From assembly GCA_009780855.1 (NCBI GenBank), contig WQZG01000003.1, positions 21,875 through 85,874 of the forward strand: 64,000 bases of DNA, written 5' to 3'. The DNA is from Treponema sp. Lineage in GTDB: Bacteria; Spirochaetota; Spirochaetia; Treponematales; Breznakiellaceae. The position numbers were made by a program, and so were the translations under genes. The notes beneath the pieces were generated by a model, which saw only the letters and a program-made list of their open reading frames with translations, was not told the DNA's origin and did not search any database. Shown here in pieces: positions 30,125 to 39,895 of the stretch (positions within the stretch are counted from its first letter, which is position 1; each line of letters opens with the position of its first letter).

Positions 30125-31864
30125 TTAAAGCAGGGCTTCGATATCGATCTCGGCGGCAATGCAGGGAACTACAATACCCCAGTTTTCAAGGACTTCAGGA
30201 TGTATTTCCCCGTAAACGCCTATGGATTTCCCCCCGTACATTACCGACGCTGCCCTGCCCGCGATAAACCTTGGATCAGCGGTTTCTTCCACCGTATATT
30301 CGCGGTTGATGTAATAAAATAAAGTCTGAATCTGGGCGGCGGCGATGTTGAAGTTGGCGTCCCTGTCCGCGAGCAAAAAGCCAAGATGATGGCGCGTTAC
30401 GCAGCCATAGTTGTCGTTTTGGTCGAGATAGGCGACTTTGCCGGTTTCGAAAATCCGGTGCGGGTAAACTGAGTGGGCCGAGACAGATTCACTGTCAATC
30501 AGGGAAGCAAGTACTGTATCGCGTACGTATTCGTAGTTCTCTGTCATGGGGTTTGATATGCGTATGATGCGGTCTCCCGTACCCCTCATTTTTTCTACCA
30601 GGTCTTTGCGCGAACCCAGGTAATTGTAAATCATTTCCTGGTAACCAAGGCCTGTCATTATTTCTTTGACCAGACGGTTAAAACGTGTAAGCGGCAGAAG
30701 ACGTCCGACAGTAAAATCACTGGGACGTTCCGGTTTGAAGTTCTGCAGGCCGCATCCAATCATTATGTCTTCGGCGACATCGGCCGCGTGCAAAAAATCA
30801 TTGCGGTATTCCGGCGGCCATGCGTATACGCCCTCGGATCTGTCCGCGCTGTCCTGCTCCGCATCAATGGCTTTTTCGGCCTTAACGCCCATCTTTTTAA
30901 GGGCCGCGACACATTCAGCCGCGCTTTGTTTTTTACCCAGGAATTTTTCCACGCGGGCAAGCGAGCAAAAAACCGGTTTTTGGAAATAAAACGGCGTGGT
31001 AGCTGTTTTGCCGAAAGGTGTTTCAGCTTTATACTGAATTTCTACTGGTTCGATTGTAAATCCGTTGTCGGCCATATCGCATGCAACAATCGAAGCGGCC
31101 AGAACCACCGAGGCCATATCTGTACCGGTAAGTTCTACAAAAAGATCACTGTCACCGACTTCAACAGCTCCCAGATCTGCGGAATTTATTATCGGCGGGT
31201 AGGACAATACCCTGTTCTGCGAATCCACAAGCAAGGGATGGATGCTTTCGTGTTCCTGGATAAACGCGTATTCTTTCCCCTTTGGGTGCTGTTTTAAAAT
31301 CTCGCGCAGTGTAAGCGGTTTATCCCATTGGAGCGGCACAAAAGAAACACTGTCCGGGTCAACGCCTTTGTATGTAATCGGCCACTTGATTATTGCGCTG
31401 CGGTATATTCCCATGGATACAGAACGCCGTTTGCGCCCGAAATTCCAGGCGAGTTTTTCCTGGGTCTGGATCATGTCGCGCAGCATGGAGTTTGTAACTT
31501 TTATGCCCGTTGCGACAAAGCCGGACAGAAAGGGCCTTACTGTTGAAATACTTTTTTCTACAATTACTTTATATTTTGCCGGCTTTATTGAACCCGGCGC
31601 CGAAAAAAACCGATATTCCGGAATCGGGGCTCCGCCGTATACCTTGAGCTGTCTTGCGACGCCTGCCGAACTCCATAAATCCGGGCGGTTGGTATCGTTA
31701 AGCTCGATTTTAATCGTCCGTTCATCTTCCGGGAGGCTCTTGTCGCTGTCACTGTCGAGCTCGGCCTTGGCGCATGTCAGCGCCTGCTCGAATTCTTCGC
31801 CGGAGTTCCATTTGCGGCCTGCGAGCGAATAAAATATTTTTTCGTTGACTTCAATCTTGGGCAT
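30125..31864 (-). CDS. pheT: Phenylalanyl-tRNA synthetase beta subunit (short type)
   Basis: PKIEVNEKIFYSLAG, IELNDTNRPDLWSSAGVARQL, EYRNDFLHAADVAEDIMIGCGLQ. Confidence 0.95.
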   Translation of the reverse strand: MPKIEVNEKIFYSLAGRKWNSGEEFEQALTCAKAELDSDSDKSLPEDERTIKIELNDTNRPDLWSSAGVARQLKVYGGAPIPEYRFFSAPGSIKPAKYKVIVEKSISTVRPFLSGFVATGIKVTNSMLRDMIQTQEKLAWNFGRKRRSVSMGIYRSAIIKWPITYKGVDPDSVSFVPLQWDKPLTLREILKQHPKGKEYAFIQEHESIHPLLVDSQNRVLSYPPIINSADLGAVEVGDSDLFVELTGTDMASVVLAASIVACDMADNGFTIEPVEIQYKAETPFGKTATTPFYFQKPVFCSLARVEKFLGKKQSAAECVAALKKMGVKAEKAIDAEQDSADRSEGVYAWPPEYRNDFLHAADVAEDIMIGCGLQNFKPERPSDFTVGRLLPLTRFNRLVKEIMTGLGYQEMIYNYLGSRKDLVEKMRGTGDRIIRISNPMTENYEYVRDTVLASLIDSESVSAHSVYPHRIFETGKVAYLDQNDNYGCVTRHHLGFLLADRDANFNIAAAQIQTLFYYINREYTVEETADPRFIAGRAASVMYGGKSIGVYGEIHPEVLENWGIVVPCIAAEIDIEALL

Positions 31865-31996
31865 GGGGATATGATATTATATTATTGACAAAAAAATATA
31901 GAGGTTTATCCGGTGAAATTTGTAATTTATTGACCATGTACTTTCCTGGTGATATACTTGTATACGAGTTAATTTTTTATTTTTCAAGAGGTCAAC

Positions 31997-33205
31997 ATGT
32001 TGAACATTGCAATCATCGGAACCGGAAACATTTCCGGCTCGCATATCGCCGCTTATTTGTCCTTTCCCAAAAGATGCAAAATTACCCATCTGGTAGATAT
32101 TTACCCGGAGAAAGCCGATCAAAAAAACCTAGAATTCAAACTTGACGCGAAAGTATTCGACAGCCATAAAAAAATTCTTGATGACCCTTCAATAGATCTT
32201 GTGAGTATCTGCACACCCCCCTTTGTTCACGCGGAAATCGCCATTGATTTCCTTAAAGCTGGTAAGAATGTAATCGTAGAAAAACCCATGGCCGCCTCGC
32301 TGCAGGAATGCGACGCCATGATTAATGCTGCCAAAAAAAGCGGCAAGGTATTTTCGCCGATTGCGCAGAACCGGTTCCGCGATCCGATTATGACTCTCAA
32401 AAAGACCCTGGACTCCGGTCTTATCGGCAAGGTTGTCCATGCCCAGATTGATTCGTACTGGTGGAGGGGCCACTGTTATTACGATCTCTGGTGGCGCGGC
32501 ACCTGGGAAAAGGAAGGCGGCGGCTGCACGCTCAACCACGCGGTTCATCATATAGATATGCTGGGCTGGATGCTTGGCAGGCCCTCCGAAGTAAGCGCCA
32601 TTTTAAGCAACGCCTCCCATGACAACGCGGAAGTTGAAGATATTTCTATCGCCGCAATGAAGTACGATGCCGGGCCGCAGTGCGCAAAGGGTTCATTGGC
32701 CCAGGTCACAAGCTCGGTGATTCACCACGGCGAAGAACAGCAGTTGATTTTCCAGGGGGAGAAGGCCAGGATTTCCGCGCCGTGGAAGGTTTATGCCTCC
32801 GTTTCCAAACCAAACGGTTTCCCGGAGGAAAATATCGCCCTGGAAAAAAAGCTGGACGCGTTTGTTAAAAAGCAGCCAAAACTTAAATACATTGCACATA
32901 CCGGCCAGATTGACAATGTGCTTACCGCCATCGAAAAGAAAAAGGATTGGCTGATAAAGGGCGAGGACGGCAGGCTGACTATCGAGCTCATTACTTCAAT
33001 TTATAAGGCCGGCGCTGAAGGCAAAACCATCAAACTTCCAATAAAAAAAACTGATCCATTCTATACTGTTGAAGGCATAAAATCGGGTGTCCCGCATTTT
33101 TATAAAAAATCCGCGTCGGTTAAGGAACTGGCAGGTAACATAACTACCGGAAGTGATTATAATGGTAAGGTAGTAAAGAAACAAATCAATCGCGGAGGAA
33201 AATAA
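31997..33205 (+). CDS. Gfo/Idh/MocA family oxidoreductase
   Basis: AIIGTGNISGSHIAAY Rossmann motif, VIVEKPMAASLQECDAMI, NHAVHHIDMLGWMLG. Confidence 0.93.
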   Translation: MLNIAIIGTGNISGSHIAAYLSFPKRCKITHLVDIYPEKADQKNLEFKLDAKVFDSHKKILDDPSIDLVSICTPPFVHAEIAIDFLKAGKNVIVEKPMAASLQECDAMINAAKKSGKVFSPIAQNRFRDPIMTLKKTLDSGLIGKVVHAQIDSYWWRGHCYYDLWWRGTWEKEGGGCTLNHAVHHIDMLGWMLGRPSEVSAILSNASHDNAEVEDISIAAMKYDAGPQCAKGSLAQVTSSVIHHGEEQQLIFQGEKARISAPWKVYASVSKPNGFPEENIALEKKLDAFVKKQPKLKYIAHTGQIDNVLTAIEKKKDWLIKGEDGRLTIELITSIYKAGAEGKTIKLPIKKTDPFYTVEGIKSGVPHFYKKSASVKELAGNITTGSDYNGKVVKKQINRGGK

Positions 33206-33206
33206 A

Positions 33207-34289
33207 ATGGCAAAAGCATCAGAAGGCATGAATTACGCTCCCAAAGGCAAACCCAATCCGGTAGTCAAAAAGGGAGAATTTGCCATCGCGGCAATCGGCC
33301 TTGATCACGGGCATGTTTACGGAATGTGCAACGGTCTCCTGGAAGCCGGAGCGGATCTCAAGTGGGTATACGATCCCGATCCCAAAAAAGTCAAAGCATT
33401 TATCGAAAAATTCCCCCAGGCAAAAAAAGCTCGTTCCGAGGCCGAAGTTTATGACGACAAAGAAGTTCGCCTGGTAGCCGGCGCCGCTGTTACTTCCGAA
33501 CGCTGTTCCCTTGGTCTGCGCGTGATGGAAGCGGGCAAGGACTACTTTACCGATAAAGCGCCGCTTACAAGTCTTGAACAGTTAAAACAGGCCAAGGCCA
33601 TGGTCAAAAAAACCAAAAAGAAATATATGTGTTATTACAGCGAACGTCTCCATGTAGAGAGCGCCATGTTCGCGGGAGAACTCATCGCCCAGGGAGCGAT
33701 AGGCAGGGTGATTCAGGTTATGGGAACCGGCCCGCACCGGATAGGTGATCCAAAATCACGTCCCGACTGGTTCTATGTCAAGGAAAAATACGGCGGCATA
33801 CTCTGCGATATAGGCAGCCATCAAATCGAGCAGTTTTTGTTTTACGCCGGCTGCAAAGACGCCAAAGTAGTCCGCAGCCAGGTTGCCAACTACAACCACC
33901 CCAAATATCCTGAACTCGAAGACTTCGGCGACGCAATGCTGGTCGGTGACAACGGCGCCGTCAATTACTTTAGGGTTGACTGGTTTACACCCGACGGACT
34001 GCAGAACTGGGGCGACGGCCGCACCATAATACTGGGCACGGAAGGCTTTATCGAACAGCGCAAGTACATGAACCTGGGGCAAAAGGACTCCGGCGGCAAT
34101 CATCTTTTCCTTGCCAATAAAAAAGAAGAAACCTACTTTAATCTGACAGGAAAAGTCGGCTATCCGTACTTTGGCCAGTTAATCCTTGACTGCATTAACC
34201 GCACCGAAAACGCGATGACCCAGGATCACTGCTTCAAAGCCGCGGAACTCTGCGTGCGCGCGGAAGCCCAGGCTGTAAAAATTCAGTGA
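33207..34289 (+). CDS. Gfo/Idh/MocA family oxidoreductase
   Basis: AAIGLDHGHVYGMCNGLLEAGADLKWVYDPDPKKV, YFTDKAPLTSLEQLKQAKAM, CDIGSHQIEQFLFYAG. Confidence 0.9.
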   Translation: MAKASEGMNYAPKGKPNPVVKKGEFAIAAIGLDHGHVYGMCNGLLEAGADLKWVYDPDPKKVKAFIEKFPQAKKARSEAEVYDDKEVRLVAGAAVTSERCSLGLRVMEAGKDYFTDKAPLTSLEQLKQAKAMVKKTKKKYMCYYSERLHVESAMFAGELIAQGAIGRVIQVMGTGPHRIGDPKSRPDWFYVKEKYGGILCDIGSHQIEQFLFYAGCKDAKVVRSQVANYNHPKYPELEDFGDAMLVGDNGAVNYFRVDWFTPDGLQNWGDGRTIILGTEGFIEQRKYMNLGQKDSGGNHLFLANKKEETYFNLTGKVGYPYFGQLILDCINRTENAMTQDHCFKAAELCVRAEAQAVKIQ

Positions 34290-34319
34290 TATTAATTTAG
34301 TGATATTATAGAGGCAATC

Positions 34320-34748
34320 ATGATAAAAGGTTTGGGGCATCTGGCCCTGAGGGCAAAAGATATCGAAGCTGCTGCTGCGTTCTACCGCGACATAATCGGG
34401 TTTAAGGAAGCATTCCGCATGCATAATGCCGAAGGAAAATTCAGCGGGATTTATATGTACATTGCGCCCGGTCAGTTTATTGAAATTTTTCCCAACGGCG
34501 AGGGCGTGCAGGCTGACAATAAAAACATCGGTATTAAACACCTCTGTATCGAAGTGGATAATGCCGCGGCTTTCCAGGAAACACTGCGAAAACGCGGAGC
34601 GCCGATAGACACCGAGCTCAAGACCGGCATTTCCAAATGTATCCAGTTCTGGACCCATGATCCGGACGGCAACAGGATCGAGTTTATGGAGCTGCCGCCG
34701 GAGAGTCTGCAGGCTCAGGCGAACAAGCGTTTGGCGGCGCATGAATGA
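34320..34748 (+). CDS. VOC/glyoxalase family protein
   Basis: LGHLALRAKDIEAAAAFYRDIIGFKEAF, HLCIEVDNAAAFQ, DPDGNRIEFMELPP. Confidence 0.92.
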   Translation: MIKGLGHLALRAKDIEAAAAFYRDIIGFKEAFRMHNAEGKFSGIYMYIAPGQFIEIFPNGEGVQADNKNIGIKHLCIEVDNAAAFQETLRKRGAPIDTELKTGISKCIQFWTHDPDGNRIEFMELPPESLQAQANKRLAAHE

Positions 34749-35901
34749 TCCGCTGATTACAACTGTAGAAGGACTCCCGCAGCCGCTTGCCGCTTTTGTC
34801 AGCCCCGAAGAAAAAAAATATATTGAAGAAATAAAGCGGCGCGGCGGACTTCCGTTTGCGGTTACCCAGCATTTTGCCTCCCTTGCCCGCCCGTTAAAAG
34901 ATGATCCGATAAGACGGCAGTTCTTTCCAGACCCGGCAGAAGCCCTGCCGGATTCTTTTGGCCTCGATGATCCGCTGGGCGAACACCTGTACAACGCGGC
35001 GCCGCGGCTGGTTCACCAATACAAAGACCGCGCATTGCTTCTTGCGTGCGGCGCCTGTTTTGGTTATTGCCGGTATTGTTTTAGGAGGATGTGGCTGGCC
35101 GGCGGTTTGCCGTTTATTAATACCGATGATGAATCCGCAAAATTACGGCCTGCCGAACTGCGGTCCGCAATTCTGCGGCCAGCAATTTTGCCGCCGATTC
35201 TTGCGTATCTTTGCTCTCATCCGGAAATAAATGAAATTCTTGTATCTGGCGGCGATCCTCTAACCGCCGGGAATGACCGGCTTGGTAAGCTGTTTGCCGC
35301 GCTGCGCCGCGCCCGGCCCGCAATCCTGCTGCGTGTCTGCACCAGGGCGCCGGTTACAAACCCTGCACGGCTTTGCGAAGAAACCATTGCCATGTTCCGG
35401 CAATACCGCCCGCTGCGTGTCGTAATCCATCTCAATCATCCGCGCGAACTATCGGTTCCATGCCGCGAACGGCTTGCCGCCTGCGCTGCCTCCGGTATCC
35501 CTGTATTGGTGCAGACGGTTCTGCTGCGCGGAATCAATGACGATCCCGCAGTCCTGGCGGAACTGATTGAAAACTGTCTGGATTTAAAATTGATCCCGTA
35601 TTATCTGTTCCAGCTTGACCTGGCGCCCGGTACAAGGCATTTCAGGGTTCCGCTGGAACAGGGACTGGCCGTTTACCGGGATTTAGAAAAAATGTTTGGC
35701 CGCCCCGGCGCAGCCGCCGGTTTTGGTCCGGGCCCGGACCTTGACAGAAAGCTGCCGGTTTACGCTGTTGACCTACCTGGCGGCGGCGGTAAAATCAGGC
35801 TGCATGATGGCGTCATTGCCGGCCGCAGGACAACGGCGGCAGGGCAGGTTTATCTGTTACGGGACAGCAACGGGAAGCTGTGGGAGTATCCGGAGAATTA
35901 A
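34741..35901 (+). CDS. KamA/EpmB-like lysine 2,3-aminomutase family radical SAM protein
   Basis: ACGACFGYCRYCFRR radical SAM cluster, EILVSGGDPLTAGND, RVVIHLNHPREL; ATG 34741 overlaps the VOC gene. Confidence 0.9.
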   Translation: MNDPLITTVEGLPQPLAAFVSPEEKKYIEEIKRRGGLPFAVTQHFASLARPLKDDPIRRQFFPDPAEALPDSFGLDDPLGEHLYNAAPRLVHQYKDRALLLACGACFGYCRYCFRRMWLAGGLPFINTDDESAKLRPAELRSAILRPAILPPILAYLCSHPEINEILVSGGDPLTAGNDRLGKLFAALRRARPAILLRVCTRAPVTNPARLCEETIAMFRQYRPLRVVIHLNHPRELSVPCRERLAACAASGIPVLVQTVLLRGINDDPAVLAELIENCLDLKLIPYYLFQLDLAPGTRHFRVPLEQGLAVYRDLEKMFGRPGAAAGFGPGPDLDRKLPVYAVDLPGGGGKIRLHDGVIAGRRTTAAGQVYLLRDSNGKLWEYPEN

Positions 35902-35971
35902 AAGCAATTAAGTTGCAATTAAAAGCAATTAAAAGCAATTAAAAGCAATTAAAAGCAATTAAAAGCAATTA
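35896..35971. repeat. 10-bp tandem repeat (aaaagcaatt; five perfect units plus degenerate ones)
   Basis: Read directly between convergent genes; spans both stop codons. Confidence 0.97.
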
Positions 35972-37576
35972 AGTCAAAACCCATTTTGCACCGTGTGTTT
36001 TACCATTCAGTTTGATCTTCTTTTCGTCTCTGAGTTCACGTAATAAAATTTGGAGTTGTGTCCGGGAATGGCCCGGTAATACTTGGTATAATTCCTTTAA
36101 TTGAGTGCCTTCATTTCCATTTTTTCGGATATGCTTCAGAATCAGCTCTTTATTTGTCTCTCTGTCCAGCCCAACAATCCTGGTATGTACTCCTGATTTC
36201 CCTGCCGCAGTATATAAACTCCTGGCCAGTACATATTTATTCCGGCTTATTTTTTCGATTATGCCCATATCTATTAAATTTTTTATGCGTAAATGCATAT
36301 TTTTTGAGAGTTTTTCTTCATGAAAAAGTGCATTTATTGTTAAAAAATCATCAGTTGACAGTGATTCCAGGCGCTCATTGCCAATTTTATTTATTAATAA
36401 TAACATTTGCTTATCGAGGATCATACCGTTTAACGTAATACATACAAAGTAGTCATCCGTTCCCCCAAAGTCAGGTAATGGTTTTGCTTCCTTTACACTT
36501 AATTCATATATCAGGTTCATACCCTGGCCCGATCGTTCAACCAAACCGCAAAGTGCGAATATTTGTGCGATTCTGCGGTTCCTAGGAGACTGCCTGTCAC
36601 GAATATTTGAAAGAGTTACGCCTGCCGGTAAACCGCCCGGATTTTCCACAACAAGTCTGTCACGGTATTGGCGTATGAATATACTTCCGTTTAGCTGATA
36701 ATTTCTGTGACTGACCGCATTTAATAACGACTCTCGAACAACCCGTTCGTTGAATGTTGGTATATCAAAAATAAATAAACCATCCTGATAATGCTGTTTA
36801 TCGTTGCGCAAATTTATGAGTTCCCATATGCGATTATAATAAGAAAAAAATCCCATGCGGAATTCTTCTCTTTGCTGTGCTGGGCCGGAAGCCTCGGATG
36901 ATCGGTATTCAAAAATAATCTCCGATTGCGGCAAAAGGCGTCCCAGAGAGGATCTTTTTCCAAATAATACCAACGCTGCATATGTAATCTCATCATCAAT
37001 CATAGCTTCAATATCATTCAATAACTGATAAATTGTTAGATTTTTACTACTGGTGTTACCGCTTTTTTCCATCCATTTTTTACGGAATACTTCAATTGCT
37101 TCTATATCCAAATCATTAACAGAAGCGCCCGGGCAAATGTCATTGGAAAAGTCGTGGCCGGTTTCATCAAATATTTTACGTAATTCTTCCGCAGGCATGG
37201 GTACAAGGCTGTCCCCCTGCCGCCACCAAAATCTGCCGTCTGCCTGTACAGGCATCCCGGCTGGACGGCCTGCAATCTCAAAGACAAGGACCCGTTTCCC
37301 CAGATATTCATAAAGCTGAAAATCTACATTGATATGCAGTTTTTCAATTAATCCCTTTCTTGTACGTTCCGGCTGTTCAAATGCTGCACTCCCAACTATC
37401 TTACGGGGACGGCTGTCTGTTATACCGAGTACCAGTTTACCGCCGCCGCAATTTGCCAATGCGCAGCAATATTTTAAGGTCTCCTGGATGTCAAATTTGT
37501 TTCTGGCTTCTTTGAACTCATAGTGTTCTCCTTCAGGGGCGTTTAGCAGTTCTTCAATGGTTTCGTTGAATTTCAT
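35969..37576 (-). CDS. AlbA_2/Schlafen-like ATP-binding/putative DNA-binding protein
   Basis: EGEHYEFKEARNKFDIQETLKYCCALANCGGGKLVLGITD, LLNAVSHRNYQLNGSIFIRQYRDRLVVENPGGLPAGV. Confidence 0.88.
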   Translation of the reverse strand: MKFNETIEELLNAPEGEHYEFKEARNKFDIQETLKYCCALANCGGGKLVLGITDSRPRKIVGSAAFEQPERTRKGLIEKLHINVDFQLYEYLGKRVLVFEIAGRPAGMPVQADGRFWWRQGDSLVPMPAEELRKIFDETGHDFSNDICPGASVNDLDIEAIEVFRKKWMEKSGNTSSKNLTIYQLLNDIEAMIDDEITYAALVLFGKRSSLGRLLPQSEIIFEYRSSEASGPAQQREEFRMGFFSYYNRIWELINLRNDKQHYQDGLFIFDIPTFNERVVRESLLNAVSHRNYQLNGSIFIRQYRDRLVVENPGGLPAGVTLSNIRDRQSPRNRRIAQIFALCGLVERSGQGMNLIYELSVKEAKPLPDFGGTDDYFVCITLNGMILDKQMLLLINKIGNERLESLSTDDFLTINALFHEEKLSKNMHLRIKNLIDMGIIEKISRNKYVLARSLYTAAGKSGVHTRIVGLDRETNKELILKHIRKNGNEGTQLKELYQVLPGHSRTQLQILLRELRDEKKIKLNGKTHGAKWVLT

Positions 37577-38277
37577 TTTTCCGCAATCACCGGATTGCTT
37601 AAAATACCGATTTTTTCGATCTCGACTTCAACAGTATCTCCGGGTACTATGGGGCTCACTCCCGCAGGCGTTCCTGTGGCGATGATGTCGCCTTCTTCAA
37701 GGGTAAATTGTTTTGAAATAAACGCGATTAAAACCGGTATGGAAAAAATCATGTCAGCGGTATTTGCCGATTGTTTGACAACTCCGTTTATCCGGCCTTT
37801 GATTTCAAGGTTCTGCGGATCTCCTATGTCCTTGTGTAAAACTACAACCGGCCCGATTGGCCCAAAGGTATCAAAAGATTTTCCCCTGAACCAGCCGGAA
37901 GTATCGGACTTCTGAATGTTCCGTTGGCTTACATCGTTAAAACATGAGTAACCCAGCACATAATCATAGGCCTTTTGAACAGGAATATGCCGCCCCTTTT
38001 TGCCGATAATCACGGCGAGTTCGGCTTCCGGATCAACACGCTCGTCCTTGAAATTGTATTCTTTTATGTGAGCCGGAATGATTATTGGTTCTCCGGGGCC
38101 GGCGAACACGTTGCAGGTTTTGGCGAAGAGCACTGGTTCGGACGGAACGTCCTGCTCTTTATTGCCAAAGACTTTGCTTTCTTTTACATGGGCCCTGTAA
38201 TTAAGCCCGACCGCGATTATTTTGGATGGGTTGATTGTGATTTTTTTATTGCTTCCTGCCAGCGGTAACTGTATCAT
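37573..38277 (-). CDS. Fumarylacetoacetate hydrolase (FAH) family protein
   Basis: IIAVGLNYRAHVKES, DPEAELAVIIGKKGRHI, LGYSCFNDVSQRNIQ, GDIIATGTPAGVSP. Confidence 0.94.
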   Translation of the reverse strand: MIQLPLAGSNKKITINPSKIIAVGLNYRAHVKESKVFGNKEQDVPSEPVLFAKTCNVFAGPGEPIIIPAHIKEYNFKDERVDPEAELAVIIGKKGRHIPVQKAYDYVLGYSCFNDVSQRNIQKSDTSGWFRGKSFDTFGPIGPVVVLHKDIGDPQNLEIKGRINGVVKQSANTADMIFSIPVLIAFISKQFTLEEGDIIATGTPAGVSPIVPGDTVEVEIEKIGILSNPVIAEK

Positions 38278-38479
38278 ATTTTTCTCCTGTTATTTTTTCA
38301 TTTATCGGTGAACAACAACTTCATTATATATTAATGCTATTTCAAAAATAAATAAATGCAGCGTATTAATGCCTTTGGCTTATCTGCGGGCGGATAAAAA
38401 ATCGCTCGCGGATGTTTGCATTAAAATTAAAAACCCCTGATCATTACCGCAATCCGGCTTTAAATCCGGGGTAACAAAG

Positions 38480-38893
38480 ATGGAAAACAAAAAAGATGTA
38501 AATATCAGGGACAAACACGAAAAATATATCAGGAGTTTGTTCGCCAAAAATTTAAAAAGAATGCGCAGCGACCGCCATTTGTCCCAAATGGAATTGAGTA
38601 AAATCGTTGATATTTCTCCCAACTTTATCAATGATATAGAAAATGAAAAGAAATGGCCTTCAATTACAACCATATCCAAACTTGTAAAAGCGCTTGGCAT
38701 AGAACCTTACCGTTTGTTTGCTCCGGAACCCATGATTAAAATTGACAACCAGGCAATCTTTAAAACTGAACTAAGCGATTTAATAGCCGCAATGGTCAGT
38801 GAGAGGGTTGCCAGATATTCCGCAGATGGTTCATCAGATGATTCCGCGGAATTATCCGGCGCCGAACCTGATCCCGGTAAATCCGCTGTTTAA
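38480..38893 (+). CDS. XRE-family HTH transcriptional regulator (paralogue of 7539..7904)
   Basis: NLKRMRSDRHLSQMELSKIVDISPNFINDIENEKKWPSITTISKLVKALGIEPYRLF. Confidence 0.9.
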   Translation: MENKKDVNIRDKHEKYIRSLFAKNLKRMRSDRHLSQMELSKIVDISPNFINDIENEKKWPSITTISKLVKALGIEPYRLFAPEPMIKIDNQAIFKTELSDLIAAMVSERVARYSADGSSDDSAELSGAEPDPGKSAV

Positions 38894-38983
38894 TATGCCT
38901 TATTAAACCTGTCTGTCCCAAAGTTAATCTTTTCCTGTATAATAAAATCAAGTTTTATCTTCCCGGTTTAAGGAGAATTGGCC

Positions 38984-39880
38984 ATGTTAAAGACAAACAA
39001 AGAATTTTTACCGGTACAGTCGGTTCAGGGAAAGGTGCATCACCCTACCCTTAAATCCGTTTACAGGCTCGGCAGGGACGGCGACAGCAGAATTCTGGCC
39101 GCGACCGGCGGAATCACATACAACGCAAAAATCGGCGATAATTGCATGAAGTGGGTCTCGGATCACCTGGAGCCTGGGGTTAGCCTGCGCAACGAAAACA
39201 AGGAAGAAAACGACGCTATCCAGGCTTTTGCCTGTATCGGTAATACGGCCATCGTGGTTTCCGGTGAAGCCAAGGGCGCCAAAGGCTATGTTACCGGCAA
39301 ACACGGCGGCATTGAACACTGCATGATTTATTTTCCGGATGAAGCCATTCAGAAAATGTCGATTGAAGATTCAATCCTGATAAGGGCAACGGGCGCAGGT
39401 TTACGCGTTGATGGTTTCCCTGATGTTTTTTGTGAAAGCATCGATCCTGAACTTTTTGACAAGCTTGGCATTACCGAAAAAGACGGCGTGCTGGAAGTGC
39501 CGGTAGCTTTTGAGATACCGGCTGTACTGATGGGCTCCGGCATCGGATCAAGAACCAGCCACACCGGTGATTACGACATTACAACCGGAGACAGGGACGC
39601 TTACAAAAAACTCGGGCTGGAAGATATGCGTTTTGGAGATATTGTGCTTTTACAGGACTGTGACAATACATACGGACGCGAGTATGTTAAAGGCGCTGTT
39701 TCGATCGGAGTGGTCATCCACGGAGACAGCACTATCCAGGGCCACGGTCCAGGTATTACCACGATTATGACCTGTAAAACCGCGAAGATCAGGGGCAAGA
39801 TTTCCAAAGACGCCAATATCGCTACTTATTTGCTTAAGGCAAAGAAATCCAAAAAAGACGCGCCCGGAAAAGCGTCATAA
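38984..39880 (+). CDS. DUF4438 domain-containing protein
   Basis: MLKTNKEFLPVQSVQGKVHHP; GSGIGSRTSHTGDYDITT; ATG 38984 after AAGGAG. Confidence 0.8.
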   Translation: MLKTNKEFLPVQSVQGKVHHPTLKSVYRLGRDGDSRILAATGGITYNAKIGDNCMKWVSDHLEPGVSLRNENKEENDAIQAFACIGNTAIVVSGEAKGAKGYVTGKHGGIEHCMIYFPDEAIQKMSIEDSILIRATGAGLRVDGFPDVFCESIDPELFDKLGITEKDGVLEVPVAFEIPAVLMGSGIGSRTSHTGDYDITTGDRDAYKKLGLEDMRFGDIVLLQDCDNTYGREYVKGAVSIGVVIHGDSTIQGHGPGITTIMTCKTAKIRGKISKDANIATYLLKAKKSKKDAPGKAS

Positions 39881-39895
39881 AAAATAAAAATACTG

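Noticed and set aside
35896-35971. CRISPR array
   Set aside because: Head-to-tail 10-bp repeat with no spacers and no cas genes
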